Shown piece after piece: positions 33,849-46,249 of a stretch of 64,000 nucleotides of DNA. The notes under the pieces were generated by a model that saw only the letters and a list, made by a program, of their open reading frames with translations, was not told where the DNA came from and searched no databases. The DNA is from Oxytricha trifallax. Lineage: Eukaryota > Ciliophora > Spirotrichea > Sporadotrichida > Oxytrichidae. The stretch lies in NCBI GenBank assembly GCA_000711775.1, contig ARYC01001469.1, positions 42,715 through 106,714 on the forward strand, read 5' to 3'. The position numbers were made by a program, and so were the translations under genes. Within the stretch, counting starts at the first letter, position 1; every line of letters starts with the position of its first letter.

Positions 33849-34607
33849 AGTAAATCATTCAGTATTAAGTTAAGAGTAATTGTTTTTGATTAAATTGTTA
33901 TCTTCACCAAAATCTTATAAAAAAAACAGTTCTGGGGTTTTAATTAGATATCTTAAATTATATTTTCTAAAATATCTATAAGGAAATGGATCAAAATTAA
34001 AAATAGAGTTAAAGAATTAATTTAATATTATTAAAATTACTTCATTAAGTCTAATGAAGATACTTAAAACAGTAACTAAACTGAATTACCACAAAAAGGA
34101 AATCACATCCATAAATTAAACAATAGACAAACTAGCGGGTTCATATTTAAACTTATAGTTGCCATGCCTATTGCAGTTTAATGATACTATAAAATGCTAA
34201 AGTAATTTATTATATATTCTAAGAAATTAAATTATAAATGTAATAAATAAAATTTTATCGGAAAATAAAATTATCTAGAACTAGAAGGAGTGCTTATTTG
34301 TAGATTTACATTTAAATTTGGCATTTATTTTCCAATTTATTGAATAATATATATTGGTAAGTTGAGAAAACTATTATTTAAACTGAAATTTATTACAATT
34401 TCGCAAGCATTAAATTTAATCAACCTTACAATTATAAAATAGTCTTAAGAATATAATAGGATATTAAAGTAATACAATAGATAGATTGATAATAACTATA
34501 GTTAACTAAAAGTTCACAAATGCAAAATGTAAAACATATATTGTGAATAAATTATTCATAGCTATTATTAAACTTATCATCTCTTTCTTCCAATCATTCC
34601 TTCAACT
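33849..34607. other. AT-rich spacer, nothing recognised
   Basis: No feature seen apart from a single GGGGTTTT string, which I do not treat as telomeric. Confidence 0.45.
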
Positions 34608-36575
34608 TCATCCTAATTTGACTTATGTCTCCATCATCTCTCTTAAAAATTAGTAATATTGGCCAGGCAGATGGTAATTGGGTTTATAAAGGCCAAATTT
34701 TTGTTGGCTAAATTTTTTTCCAGTTTTTTATACTACCGTTAATTTCTGAATGAAGAGATAGTTTTATACTTCGGTTGGATACTTGTCTATTTCGCTTTAA
34801 TTGCCATCTTGCTCTTCAAGATATTGTTTAATCAGGAAATGATTCCATTTTGACTTCGATCTAAGTGTCCACTTGAATTTTGAAGTTTTCTAGCCAAGTT
34901 CCTTTCTCTTCTTACCATAGTGCTTCGTTCAGATTATCTGTAATTTGCTCAATATCCCTTTCTTCAATTGTTATGCCTAATTTCTCAATCTCAATTCTTG
35001 TTTCTATGTGAAACATTAAGGTTGTATCCCTGCATCCTGATCAAATCGTAAGAGAATATTTGGAATACTTTAATGATAGTTCTTGTGCGAAATCGTTGTT
35101 TATTAGAATAACCATTACCCCACAGTCTTCTGGGTTTTGTGACTAGTTGATTTCAGATTTATATACAATCCTCTTTGAGTTTATCACTTTTTCCATGATC
35201 TTCGTTATTATTTGGTTTATTTTGTTTAATTTGTTTAGATATTTTTGGATTATTGCAAGCATCATAGTCTTCCACTTATCTCGCGAAATTGGCAAATCTT
35301 AGTTTTACCTAATTTCAATTGTTTCTCAAGGTGCAATTAGCTAAAGTAGCATAATTATAGATAGATAGATTAATTAATTTAATCAAGATTATTTTTTAAG
35401 TACTCTATCGCATATAGCCTGTTTTACGGTTGAGTATCTAATTATTTTAATTATCAAAATATATAATTATAAATAATATAAGTAAAAATGAGAATTAATT
35501 TAATTAAAAAGGAATATAGAAATTAAAATGAAATTTATAAATTAAGAATATATAATTACTCACATCGTTTAATCTAGTAACTTGATATAGCAAAGCAGCA
35601 TTTGAAAAATTATCTATCTCTCTTTATTTAATGTTATAAAATATATTACTTTTAATTAAACTAAATTTCATATTTATTCATAGAATTTAGAATAAAATAT
35701 TTTTATTATTTGTATTATTAAGGTACTCTACCGTAAAACAGCCTAAATGTAGTATAGTACCTATTTATATGTGTATATGTAAATATTAAATTAAAAAGAA
35801 ATAAAATTATCTTTATTTACTTAATAAATTCACTAGAAATATGCTATTTTATTTAAATAATAGCTTACTGGGATGATTACGCTCTTTACATCCAGCCCTC
35901 TTTTAAGAGTCTCCTTTTTATCTTCCTATTTGTCGCACAAATACATTTATCTATCTGCTTCTTAACTTTGTCATATCAGAAATACTGTTAAGAAGATTAC
36001 TAATTAGATTCATTGCTCGCATAACTATGCTTCTTTTAATTATCTAACACATATTTCTCTATTGTTTCCTTTTAGTTGTGTCATCCAGGGATCCCCTCCT
36101 CATGTTGCCTTCTTTCAATGATTTCTCTCCAGTTGTCTTGCTGCTTCTCTGTCCAGAGATCCCACTCTTTCTTCATTTAATTTAAGCATCTTCTCTATCA
36201 TAGTGTAGACAAACAAGGGTTTTATTTAATTTTGTCTTGTCTGTGATCAACAAAATATCACTACCATTCTTTTAATTAGTTAGGACTACCCCTTTTTCGT
36301 ATGTATGATATTATTAGGGCCTTAGCTAGTGACCTCCGAAAGGTTTATAAGGTTCTTAAGCTTCATCTAGTTCGCATGAGTGTAAGTTGTACCATATTCT
36401 AGCTTGTCAAAGCTAGTCCTTTGGAGTTATGCATCATTTATTTTCTTGTTTCGGTTGGTCTGTCTAATCTTCAGTCTGCTCTTGAATACTAATTAAGAGT
36501 TTAATTGGATTTTATGGCATCTGCTTTCATTAAATCCAAAAGTTTCCTGATTTTTACTTATATCCCTGTGTTCAT
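34608..36575 (-). pseudogene. Ulp1/C48-like protease repeat, copy 2 (decayed)
   Basis: Collinear with the 58752-60275 copy. N-terminus MNTGIQVKIRKLLDLMKADA (ATG 36573-36575), MKKEWDLWTEKQQDNWREII, LAIIQKYLNKLNKINQ, NPEDCGVMVILINNDFAQEL, IEIEKLGITIEERDIEQIT, EEQDGNQSEIDKYPTEVQNY, stop at 34608-34610. The catalytic Cys of the DCG motif is present. The first LND motif is altered (VVLTN) and an in-frame TGA follows SLTI, so the copy is not functional. An AT-rich segment of about 400 bases (35340-35900) carries two copies of a TACTCTA-CCGTAAAACAG-type string. Confidence 0.62.
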
Positions 36576-37789
36576 TTATAATTTCATATGTTATATATCT
36601 ACAAAAAGTTTTCAACTTTAGATTGATTGGATTATTTATTTAGTGAAACTACAAATAATTTAGTATCCTAATTTATTCAATGAGACCATCCATGGTCAGA
36701 GTTGGGCATCAGTTTAAAATGGAGCTTATTATTTAACATAATAACATTGTATCTATCTATTCAATTTATTCTCACTTAGCTTATTACTTGCAAGCTACTA
36801 TAATTATTATTCAGACTCATTATATATTGGTCTATATGATTATAATATTTTAACTTTTGTTTCATTGATTGAATAAATCTAAAATATAAATATATATTAT
36901 TTTTATAAATGGCTATTTTTAGATATCAACCTCAAAGTTAGACACTTGAATTTGAATATATCACGCTGCCTAACCATAAAATAGAGATAAAAAAGTAGCA
37001 ACATAGCGAAAAGAGAGAGAAAGAGAAGAAATGACATCACATTATTGCTAAAGAACAAAGTAGATTCTTGCTTGCTATGAATTGGTTTTTTTAGTTACTG
37101 AAATATTTGGAAATAAATGATAGATGGAGCAATAAAGGGTAAGTTCAGTGAAACAAAGGAGGGAGCAATTTTACTGAAAACTAAAAGAATGTTTCAACTG
37201 AAAAACAAAGTGGCACTCGAAATAGGATGAAAATCACTAATAAGCTAATTATGAAAGAATTGCCGCGAGTAAGAGTGGTAAGTGATTCTAAAAGGAGGTA
37301 GTATAACAAGAAAGAAGTTTAATGAGGACAGTAATAGAGGAAAAGAAGCAAACATCAAGAAAATGAAGAAAAAAATAGTGAATTGAAAGATAATTTACAT
37401 AGGGGCTACTACATAAGAACAATTTAAGCTTGCTTTGTATATTAAAGTGGGTAAATATTGTGTTATTTTATAAAACAATACTTTAAAAATATTGCTTCTA
37501 TTTCTATTGTCTAAATAAGAGCATCATAGTCTTACTTTATTTACTTAAATTGTGTATGTCTTTTGTAAATCAAAATAATTAATTCAAAAATCTGTTTATC
37601 TAATACTCTAAGATTTTAAAATTTAATGACATCTTAATTCAACAATATATATATATAGTTTTAGATGATTTTCTTAAGATTTTTATGATTTATATTGATA
37701 ATTTCATTGAAATTAACAAATAAATTCAAATGCTATATATATATATATATAAAAGATTGTGAAAATTTGGGAGAAGGTCTTGATAAATA
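36576..37789. other. AT-rich spacer with TA runs
   Basis: Contains (TA)n near 37736-37753. No gene supported. Confidence 0.45.
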
Positions 37790-38275
37790 AATAAAGAGAG
37801 CGAAAACAGATTAAACTTAAGTTTATTGTTGTTTAGTTATGCGAGCAATCCTTTTTTGAATGCTAATATAGTCTTTAATATTTCAACTGTCTCTTCACAT
37901 CCTAAAGTATCTTAGTTTACATAATCTGTGTCAAATTTCATTTCTTGAGGGTCTCTGATCATGACTTAACCTCTGTAGCCACCTGAGGCTTTGTCAATTA
38001 TGTTTATGTTGTAATCTATAAACAGAATATTTATAAATTGTTTGTTACGAGTTTATTCACTTACATCCATTTCTTGAATAGCCTATCCCTGAGCCTGGGT
38101 TATAAACGTTGGTAAAGATTATCTGCTGTTTGGGTCCAGTTTTTCCATAAACATCAACTTTGCTGAACGGCATCTGGGTGATTATTATTTACAAATGTGC
38201 TATGCATTTCTTGTCATTGCCCAAAAACCTGGGCTTGCTTATCTCTTTGCCATCAAGTATAAATGTATCTGAATC
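37790..38275 (-). CDS. hypothetical coding fragment with a 49-base GT-AG interruption
   Basis: Minus-strand frame RDSDTFILDGKEISKPRFLG, FSKVDVYGKTGPKQQIIFTN and YNPGSGIGYSRNG, then GTAAGTG...TTTATAG (49 bases, about 38018-38066), then NINIIDKASGGYRGQVMIRD, FDTDYVNQDTLGCEETVEIL and KTILAFKKGLLAQ. The interruption has perfect intron borders but could also be an IES. The upstream end runs into unit D. Family not recognised. Confidence 0.55.
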
Positions 38276-38309
38276 CCTAAAGTCTTATCTTGGTCATTCT
38301 TGGCATGCA

Positions 38310-38500
38310 GTCTCGGCATAGGCTTTTCGGCAAATCTGACTTCCAGTATTGCAGTCGAAGTAAGGGGCGAATCTTCAAATGGGCGGTTACCAGTTTAACC
38401 TCTCGACGCAGCGGGAGCTATCTCACGACTGTGGAACTTCCGTCTCTGACATTTATCCTAGGGGCTGAGATAATCAAGCATCATTATTTCCCAAATGGCC
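38310..38500 (-). repeat. unit D, copy 2
   Basis: Best-preserved open copy: minus-strand frame MMLDYLSPQDKCQRRKFHSR, AAASRG-like segment, and RFAEKPMPRLHAKNDQD, continuing towards 37.8 kb. See 21715-21880 for the other copies. Confidence 0.6.
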
Positions 38501-38853
38501 ATTTGACTTTCCTAAAGTGATAGTTTACACATATAGTGCCGATGGTTTCGGATATGGAGAGAAAAGCATTTCTTTCAAACCATCAGATCTCTATAGCTTC
38601 CTGCCCTTTTCCTCTCTAGACTGAGCGCTTCTCTCTATATTGAAGAGTAAGATGCCTAGCAGATTCTCCTTCTATCTACAGGACTTCAATAACAGAGAAG
38701 TTGCCACTAGGGAGGCAGGGGATCCGGAAGCAGTTCACTGTGCGCGCTGCGCTAGTAGGCTTCTCAACCAATGGAGTTCCCATCCTCTCTGATACTTTTA
38801 GAACTCTAATACGACTTCTTCGCACCAAAAGGAGCAGGCTCACATGCCAATGA

Positions 38854-39210
38854 GATGAAGTTTATCAATATTTAGCAAGCAGTGAATATAAGACTCTCTA
38901 TCACTATTGCTCTTTCAGGCCCAGCCCTAATACCGACAGTCTCAGCGCAAATGGAGTTTATGCATCATGCTCTTTTACCTCACAATGGACGAAAGGGGTC
39001 TTGAAATACGCTAATACTAATCTTCCAACTGTCCATAGAGTCACAAGTATTGTAGGTATTGCTAGAGATGGTCACATGATCTTTGGACCATGCCAGGTCA
39101 CTGGTGCTGTATGGCAGCCTTGCGATGTTTAGGCTTGCAGTGGTGTCACAGTAAATGGCAATTGCGCATGTGCCTCAACCTTCTTCTCCTCATTTATTGC
39201 TGTCCGTTGA
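38854..39210 (+). pseudogene. YHYH-domain protein fragment
   Basis: 118 TGA-free codons: LKYANTNLPTVHRVTSIVGI, ARDGHMIFGPCQVTG, WQPCDVQACSGVTVNGN, then TFFSSFIAVR and TGA. The order G-(x)-A-(R/K)-D-G-(x)3-(Y/F)-G-P, W-x-P-C-D-V and NG follows YHYH-domain proteins, extracellular or signal-bearing proteins expanded in ciliates. The expected continuation (…GCWGPG) lies in another frame just after the stop, so there is a frameshift near 39200. GC-rich sequence at 38520-38850 and 39210-39370 may be further parts. Confidence 0.6.
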
Positions 39211-39370
39211 AGCCCCGGTAGAAGTGCCTTGATGACTGGTAGCTACAACAGAGATGCTTAGACATTTCACAGCAGTCATATCACTAGGGTTAGGTTGCCT
39301 GATATAAGGCAGTCGCCCTTAATGGCAATGAGGTTTAATGTTCAGAATGCTGGTGTGGCATTGATATGAC

Positions 39371-41363
39371 GAAGTTAATTAAGTTTTGTTTAATTGAAAG
39401 TATCTCTTTTCACTGTTATTTGTTTGAGTTTGTTGTAGACTTAATCAAATTATAATAAATATCTATCCTTAATTGTGCTATTTATTGATTTATAAAAGAT
39501 TCAATGCTATGATTTGTCACCTTTTTGTCACCTTTTTCATTTCATTCAATAGGGTTTTATATAAATTAAGTATAATCAGTTGTTATAATATTTAATCTAA
39601 TTTTAATCTTTATAGTAAGTATTCCTAGACGTAGTAATTATCAAATCAAGGTTAACACAAATCCGGGTCTCATCTTATCATATTTATTATAACTAATAAC
39701 TTGGTTTATGGGACATTTTATAGTGAATTATCAGTAAACTTTCTGAATGATAAAAGATTAAATGGTTAATAAATTCACGTTAAAACTATATAGATAATCA
39801 ATTAAAGAGTAAAAATATGATATTTTGCATAGTGTAATCACACTATGTATATATTTATATATGTATAATTTAGCTCAATAAGTGGGAAAAATCATATTTT
39901 AAAAGTCACATCACAAGGATTGTCAGGAAATGCGGTTTGGTGATGCATAAGAAAGCAACATTGAAGCATTAAATAATACTTGTGATTGTTAAGAAATAAT
40001 AGTTTAGGTAGGTATATTTTTATAAACTATGAATATTTTATGATATCGATTAAAATTGATAATTTTAAGATACTCGTGTAGATAGAAACTTCTTTCTTTG
40101 AGATAATTAAATAGTTTAATTTAGAAATTAATTTGGCTTTAGGAAAGTCGAATTTATAGTAATAATCAAAGTAAAAATAAATAATAGCCGATTAAGCAAA
40201 TTTTATAAACATAATATTATTTCATTTTCAAAGATACCTTTTAGTACGATATATTAGATTGATTGATGAGGAAAATTAAATGCTATTTCTAAACTGGAAA
40301 ACTAGTTACTCAGTGGTCTATTAAGTTTCTATTATTTCCTCAAATTCGTTTCATAACTATATCACTTCATTTCTATGAATTTTATGGTAAGCTTCGTCAA
40401 CAAAACATATATTTTGATAGTGTCTAAAGCATTAAGTGAATAATCAGCATTTCAATAAGATGAATTTTGTAAATTATTTACTAATTCATTTATAATATTA
40501 TTATTATTATATTTGATTTTAATGGAAATACAAGACTTATGATAAAATGCTATAGAAATGTTCAATCAAAATGCAATAATATGTACATTTATAAGATTTA
40601 TATTTACTTGAATTGACTATTATGAAGATATGTGATCATGTTTGCAGCAGAACAAGCACTAATATTCATTTGAGTTAGTTGCCTTTTAAGGTGACGCAGA
40701 CATCAAGTACATCCGAGATAGCATGATTATAACCATTTATTGACTAGTTAACAGATTTAAAGCTTTTATACAGTGTGAAATATCACTCAATCTAAATACT
40801 AGAAGTTAATGAATGCCCAAAGACATTTTATAACTTAGATTATCAATCAGTTAGAATAAGTTAATATGCTATAATATGGTTAGTTTCAACATGGAAACTC
40901 TAAGATTACACAATTATACGGTCTTTAATTCAAGCATTTACATAAAAACCGAGAGTTGATAGAAAAATATTAACAAGCTCAGAGGCATCAATTGGTGATA
41001 TTTCTCGATTTCTAAAGAACATCCAAGAACTTAAAGTAGTAAGGCTTGGTTAATAAAATTATTTATGTTGATTTTGTAATTTTAATATTGTGTGACATTT
41101 TAATTTTTAAGCTATTGATAGCTGCTCTTATTGCAAGGGATAACTTGAATAGATTACAACATGCTACCAATTTCACTATCTAACTATGTTTATTTATTCT
41201 AATGATCTATGGTAAAAAAATTATGAGTTATTTCAAATCATATTTATTTATAATTAGACCTCGAATTAAAATAATTATATATATATATATAAAATTAATA
41301 TTAAAACACAGAATTAATAATATAACAGATATAAATCATTAATTAAATTATAAAGAGAGCTAA
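39371..41363. other. AT-rich spacer, little recognised
   Basis: A short frame near 40690 (GDADIKYIRDSMIITIY) looks coding but is under 20 codons. No repeat or RNA gene seen. Confidence 0.4.
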
Positions 41364-42110
41364 ATGGCCATCCTCAATGCACACTAATAAGAGCACATCA
41401 GATAGAGTGCTAAAAACTATTATGAAATTGCTCAACAGATAGATATTCAATATCATTACAGATTAAGATGAATGGGGCTAATCACAGAAGGAATACTCTT
41501 ATTCATTACTAGAACCATCATCCAGAATGGTTTAGTCGAATTTTCAAAGCTTAGATACGAGATTTTATCTTAAGCTCTAGGTTACTACCTACCAACAACA
41601 TTTCAAGAAACCTCCTGGAACTTTACTACCAGCTACTATACTCAGTTCAAATCGATAACAAACACATTGAAAGACCAACTAATCTAACCACCTAAATAAC
41701 CACAACGATACATGTGGTTTAATTCATCCACCCTAACGTCAACTAATTACAAGCTCCAGCTCCATTATCACGTACCTCTCATATTTAAAAACTACAATTC
41801 CCTCCTTCACCCTCCAATTAAGATAGCTGTGAATTAAAGCTAAATCCAGTCTGCATAGAAAAACTCCTACAAAGAAGGGAAGACTACCAAACAGGCTTCG
41901 AAGACAAAAGCTATGGCTCATCATCTGGATTCCTTGAATCCCCAGACATTACAGAGGACTCAGAAGTAGAGGAGTCTCTGATTTGGAAGACTATAAGTCA
42001 ACCATAGTCACCAGAGAAAAACATAAAGTACAGTTCTGGTGAATAAATAAAAAGGATGACTAGGAAAAAATATCACTTACGAAATAATAAGGGATTAAAG
42101 ATCCAAACCT
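41364..42110 (+). pseudogene. R3c first ORF (one TGA, one frameshift)
   Basis: ATG 41364, TGA at 41469, then open to TGA 41979. Protein-like: LITEGILLFITRTIIQNGL, LSQALGYYLPTTFQETSWNF, MWFNSSTLTSTNYKLQLHY. Near 41865 the coding signal moves to another frame with EDYQTGFEDKSYGSSSGFLE and SPDITEDSEVEES, then a basic stretch KRMTRKKYHLRNNKG. The same layout as in R3d: body, acidic serine-rich segment, basic segment. Confidence 0.5.
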
Positions 42111-42159
42111 AATTCCTAGTTATATTTTTTTTATTAAATAACAACTAAGACTAGAAAAA

Positions 42160-42898
42160 ATGTCATACGATATCATCATGAATGATGTTGTAAACAACAA
42201 GGATGTAATGGAGAACTATGCAGGCAGTAGACAACCTGCCAACTATATCTCCATAGGAGTATGGTAACAAATGTTCGAAAGTAGAGAATCAGTCCAAATA
42301 CACAAAAAGAATTCAGCCTACTCGGAACTATAAAACGGCATCTATTAGATAGCATCTGCCTTAACTACTAATGTCAAATTTGACACTGACTCTATAATAG
42401 CACAACTTTATTCAAATATACAGATGATGAATCTAAAAAAAAAACACCAATGAAATAGGCATTAATGGAGTTAAACAAATTCTCTCCATTATATTCAAAA
42501 ATAATCAAAAGAACTCATGTTCTATAAAAGCAGTCGGAATTGATTACGACTAAATATTTAATTAAGTCACCTTCCAATTCAAAGTACTCACCAATCAGGC
42601 AGGCTTCATAAAAAAAGACATAGTTAAACTAGTCACCACTATCTTCAAAATTTTAAATATATATATACATATATTTATATCTTAATCTATTTTAATTTAA
42701 AATATTCGAAACCTAAATGATGACACTCCCGAAAACCAGAATGATAGAAGATCAAATCATGATCCAGAGACCAGGAAAGAAACACAACGGGAACCAGAAA
42801 GGAAAAGGAAGAAGGAGCGACAGTAAACCAAGAAGAAGAAACCAAAGAAAAATAAGAAGATATTGAGGAGTAAAATCTCTTTACATAAAAGGCTCTAA
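42160..42898 (+). pseudogene. R3c second ORF (frameshift in an A10 run)
   Basis: MSYDIIMNDVVNNKDVMENY from ATG 42160, open to TGA 42451. A run of ten A (42435-42444) shifts into ILSIIFKNNQKNSCSIKAVG and IFNQVTFQFKVLTNQAGFIK. The last part is basic (RKKERQQTKKKKPKKNKK) and runs to the 3' tail. Polymer slippage at the A run is the likely cause of the break. Confidence 0.5.
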
Positions 42899-42957
42899 AG
42901 AGTTTGTCCCGTAACACACATATACTCGTAGATACACTGAGATCTAGATGTGAGTTA

Positions 42958-42985
<28 letters not shown>
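42899..42985 (+). repeat. R3c 3' tail
   Basis: GAGTTTGTCCCGTAACA, ACACTGAGATCTAGATGTGA and an (ATT)n run to about 42983. Hairpin arms have diverged (GAGTTTGTCCC versus GGGCTTGTCCC). Confidence 0.6.
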
Positions 42986-42988
<3 letters not shown>

Positions 42989-43311
42989 TAAAACGCTGAG
43001 ATCTCTGGTTTAGATAATATTTTAGATAAAAGTATCAATTTATTATTTCTATAAATCATAAAAAAAGCAGATACGTTAATAGAAAATGATATCTTCATTA
43101 TTAGAATCTGCAGTTTGTTGCTATTCAATCAGTCCTCTTTAATGTGTTGCAATGATAGTTATCTTTTAAATCTTACACCTTAAATACACAAAGTAAATTT
43201 TATTAAAACTAATTTTGCAACTTAAATCCAACGACTTGTATAGAAATTAAGTGGCATAAATAATAATTATAATTACAGCAATAGGAGTTTCAATTCTGAG
43301 AGATAAATCAA

Positions 43312-43590
43312 TCAAATGTCTGATAAAAGCCTTTCACTTTGAGCCAATTCTTCTGAGCGATGATGAAAAGACTACTAATTAGAATTATAAAAGAGGCTTT
43401 CATGAATGAGTTTTTGACCACAAATTAGTAGGTCTACAGCTTCATGGGGGCAAATTAAATGCTGATAAATGGTGTTCTTTGAGATCCTGAGAATTTATAA
43501 ATTTGTGGAGAAAGCAGTGTAGTCTTTTGTAGTCTTATGGATGATAATTTTGCCAAAGTACTATAGGAAACTGATAGTAGATTTACGTAA
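43312..43590 (-). pseudogene. hypothetical gene remnant
   Basis: Two minus-strand frames: QFPIVLWQNYHPQDYKRLHC and CFLHKFINSQDLKEHHL, then YQHLICPHEAVDLLICGQKL and HHRSEELAQSERLLSDI ending at TGA 43312-43314. Non-random composition, His/Cys-rich. No family recognised. Confidence 0.4.
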
Positions 43591-44266
43591 AGTAATTTCC
43601 CTTCTTGTCTAATCTTGCTATTAAACTAAAGATCTAGTATCCTCAGGCATTATTCATGTATTTGTCATTCACTTCAGTACTTTAAGAATTTTTTTATCCA
43701 TATTTATATACATTTAATGCTCTTTCGTTTATCATCTATTATCCCATGTTTTTTTAATTGAATATAACAGAAAATTTAATAAATATTCATCATATTAAGA
43801 AGTGAACATTTACTAATTAAATCAACATTCAATAATTACAATTAAATAAATTTAACCCTGTAGATTAACATATAGTATTTATAATAAAAATTTCAGATTA
43901 ATATATAAATCAATAAATTTTATTATGAATTAATTAGTAAAATTCTACTTACCATTAAATTCTAAATCCCTAAACTCATTAGAAATCAATTATAATACTT
44001 AATTTAGAGATAAAGATCTTGTAGTTCTTACTCATTCAAACTCTCAAGATACTTTATTCCTTCTTATATCATAAGAATGGATTCGCTAGTTTTCTATTTA
44101 AATAATACATTAAGTGGGATAAGTTAAAGATAGATAAATAGAATAGCGAAGAGAAATTAAAAATAATGAGAAATTGTTAATATTATTATTATAAAACATT
44201 TTGACATCTACCTTTTATATATTTATTATAGGCTATCATAATTTATAAACTGCTAATGCTCTAGAA
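43591..44266. other. AT-rich spacer, nothing recognised
   Basis: No feature seen. Confidence 0.45.
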
Positions 44267-44356
44267 TTAATAATAATAATAATGTGATCACATTGAGGTC
44301 TCTGGGGACCCCCGATCAATAATATGTTTAATATATGTAAGGGACAAGCCCTTTTA
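44267..44356 (-). repeat. R3d 3' tail
   Basis: (AAT)n 44267-44283, then GTGATCACATTGAGGTC, TGGGGACCCCC and the AAGGGACAAGCCCTT hairpin (44339-44353). Best-matched to the 11801-11885 tail. Confidence 0.75.
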
Positions 44357-44660
44357 TAAGTTCAAGTGTTTTAGTTAATATGGGCATTAACTAATTCACT
44401 AAAAATTCTTAATTTTCTTCTTCTCTGTCATCTTCTGGAGCCATTTCTTTTTCTTTCTGTTTTTTTTCTCTGTCTAACTTTGACTTGAAAGGAGAGCTGC
44501 TTAATAAATCTTATATCGTGTTGCATGGTTTTAAACATGTTGCTTGTTATCAACATTTGTTAGACTCTATTGCTTTCAAATAAAATGTCAGGTTTAATCC
44601 CTTAGTACATGAGTATATGTATGTTAGTTATATCATCTATGAATCTTTAATCAGATTCTG
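44357..44660 (-). pseudogene. R3d second ORF, basic protein
   Basis: Minus-strand frame NIHILMYQGIKPDILFESNR, QQMLITSNMFKTMQHDIRFI, KQLSFQVKVRQRKKTERKR, TGA. A run of A then shifts to EMAPEDDREEENQEFLVNQL and on to the tail. Same place and charge as the second ORFs of R3a and R3c. Confidence 0.5.
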
Positions 44661-44877
44661 AGCAGATTCTGTTCTATCGGGATTTCTGATTTACTTTATT
44701 CCCTATTTAGTACCCCCTTTTCATTTTTACTATTCAGTACCTAAATTACTTCCTATAGTTGTTAAATTTGGGTGATTCTTCGCATATCTTAGAAGTCAGA
44801 TGGAGTGATTCCTCTAATATCTTTATTAGGTAGAATGGTACTATTGGTTGTGTTGAATATCCAAGGGTTCTGTTTCT

Positions 44878-45678
44878 TCATCTACCCTGGTTTTGGGAGA
44901 ATTGACCTTATTAGAGTTGAATAATTAAGGTTTGTACTGTTGAGATTAAGTTTACGGTGTTATCATTGCATTATCTCTTGTGTAGGTAACCTTGTTTTGT
45001 TAAAGCTTATCTCTAGTATCCAATATGGGGTTTTGGTTTAGGGGTCTCCGGGTGATGTGTTTTGAAGCAATCTTTTTTTTGGGACAGCTTGAGGTTTCTA
45101 TAGTATCTTTTCTCGTTTAAGAGTTGTTCTCTCTCAAAGGCTAAGTAGGCTTCTTCTTCGTATTCTTCCTCATCATCTTCATCATCAGAAACCCTATCGG
45201 CTTCTGAGTGATGGTTGAGGTTTTTTGGTTGTTTTAGCAAGGTAGTATTGAGCAAAGGAGTTTAAGTCTCTAAGTTTATCTTAGAACTGATTGTTATCAA
45301 TTAAGACTTGCTTATTGCTAAGAAGCTTGTTGTGGTGAGGTTGTGTTATCTTTTAGCACTTTTCAAGGCTTTGTTTCTGGGTATGGGTGTTTTGTTTGGT
45401 TAGTATTTAGTAGTACCTATCGTCCATATCTGATGAGGAGTCTTAATTGCACTCCTTGTTTTTCTTGCTATGTACAAATGGCTTTTAGCTCTCTTCAATG
45501 AACATATGTTCTTCTGAAGATTCACTGTTGGTTGCCCAACAGTGTTCCCTTCATAGTCCTTAGGGACTAGGTTGGGAGAGAGTTCTAGATAGACCTGGTA
45601 AGGATTCGTTACATTATATCCCCAGAGCAAGTTTCTATCTAATTTAATAATTCTAGAATTAATGTTCAAAAGGGTCAA
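44878..45678 (-). CDS. R3d first ORF, 266 codons, intact
   Basis: Continuous frame from 45678 to TGA 44878-44880, with many TAA/TAG as Gln. No ATG is seen at the start, so the N-terminus is uncertain. NVTNPYQVYLELSPNLVPKD and NLQKNICSLKRAKSHLYIAR come first; then KQPKNLNHHSEADRV and a strongly acidic tract (SDDEDDEEEYEEEAYLAFER); then a basic Lys/Gln-rich tail (NLKLSQKKDCFKTHHPETPK). The best-preserved R3 ORF. No reverse transcriptase or endonuclease motif seen, so the enzymatic type of R3 is unknown. Confidence 0.6.
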
Positions 45679-46249
45679 ATAAAAAAATTATAAGATGAAA
45701 ATCCCAAGGAAATAATACATTTGATTAATGAGTTGGAAGAATCAAGGAATATATTTTAAAATGAGTTAACTGTACAATAACCTAATTTGAGGAACTTATT
45801 ATTAAAAAACAGTTAAATTAATTTAGAAATCATTGGAAGAAATCAAGCATAGTTAAAAGAGGATCTCTCAAATGATCCCCCCTCCTCTATCGTAGTCCTA
45901 TATAACAAAGTATAATCTTAACACAAGAAATGGATTATGTTAATAAACTTGAAAAAGAGGAACTGTAAATTCTGGAAATCTAAGCAACAACTAAAGCATC
46001 CTTCTCATTGTATATTGTAAAAGGATGGTATTGAGAATTGAAAAGATTGGGTAGTGATGTATGTTAAATGATTAAAATCAAATAAATTCAACATAAAACT
46101 ATTTAATACTAAAATCAAACTATCAATCTTAGTTGTGACGTAGACGTATCTGATTGAGTTGACGTGGCAATTTCGTGACATGCAGTCATGAAATAAAAAA
46201 TTCAAAAAAAAACCACTTTTGCTATCACCTAGTCTCCTCCTGAATTAAG
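45679..46249. other. spacer upstream of R3d, no clear gene
   Basis: A 66-codon minus-strand frame (46205-46005, MNFLFHDCMSRNCHVNSIRY) ends in TGA and may be an upstream piece of R3d; evidence is weak. Confidence 0.35.

Noticed and set aside
33926-33945. GGGGTTTT string as a solo TBE end
   Set aside because: A single unit without inverted-repeat context or target duplication.
38290-38520. Plus-strand frame MVILGMQSRH...
   Set aside because: Opposite strand to unit D, whose minus-strand frame is conserved between copies.
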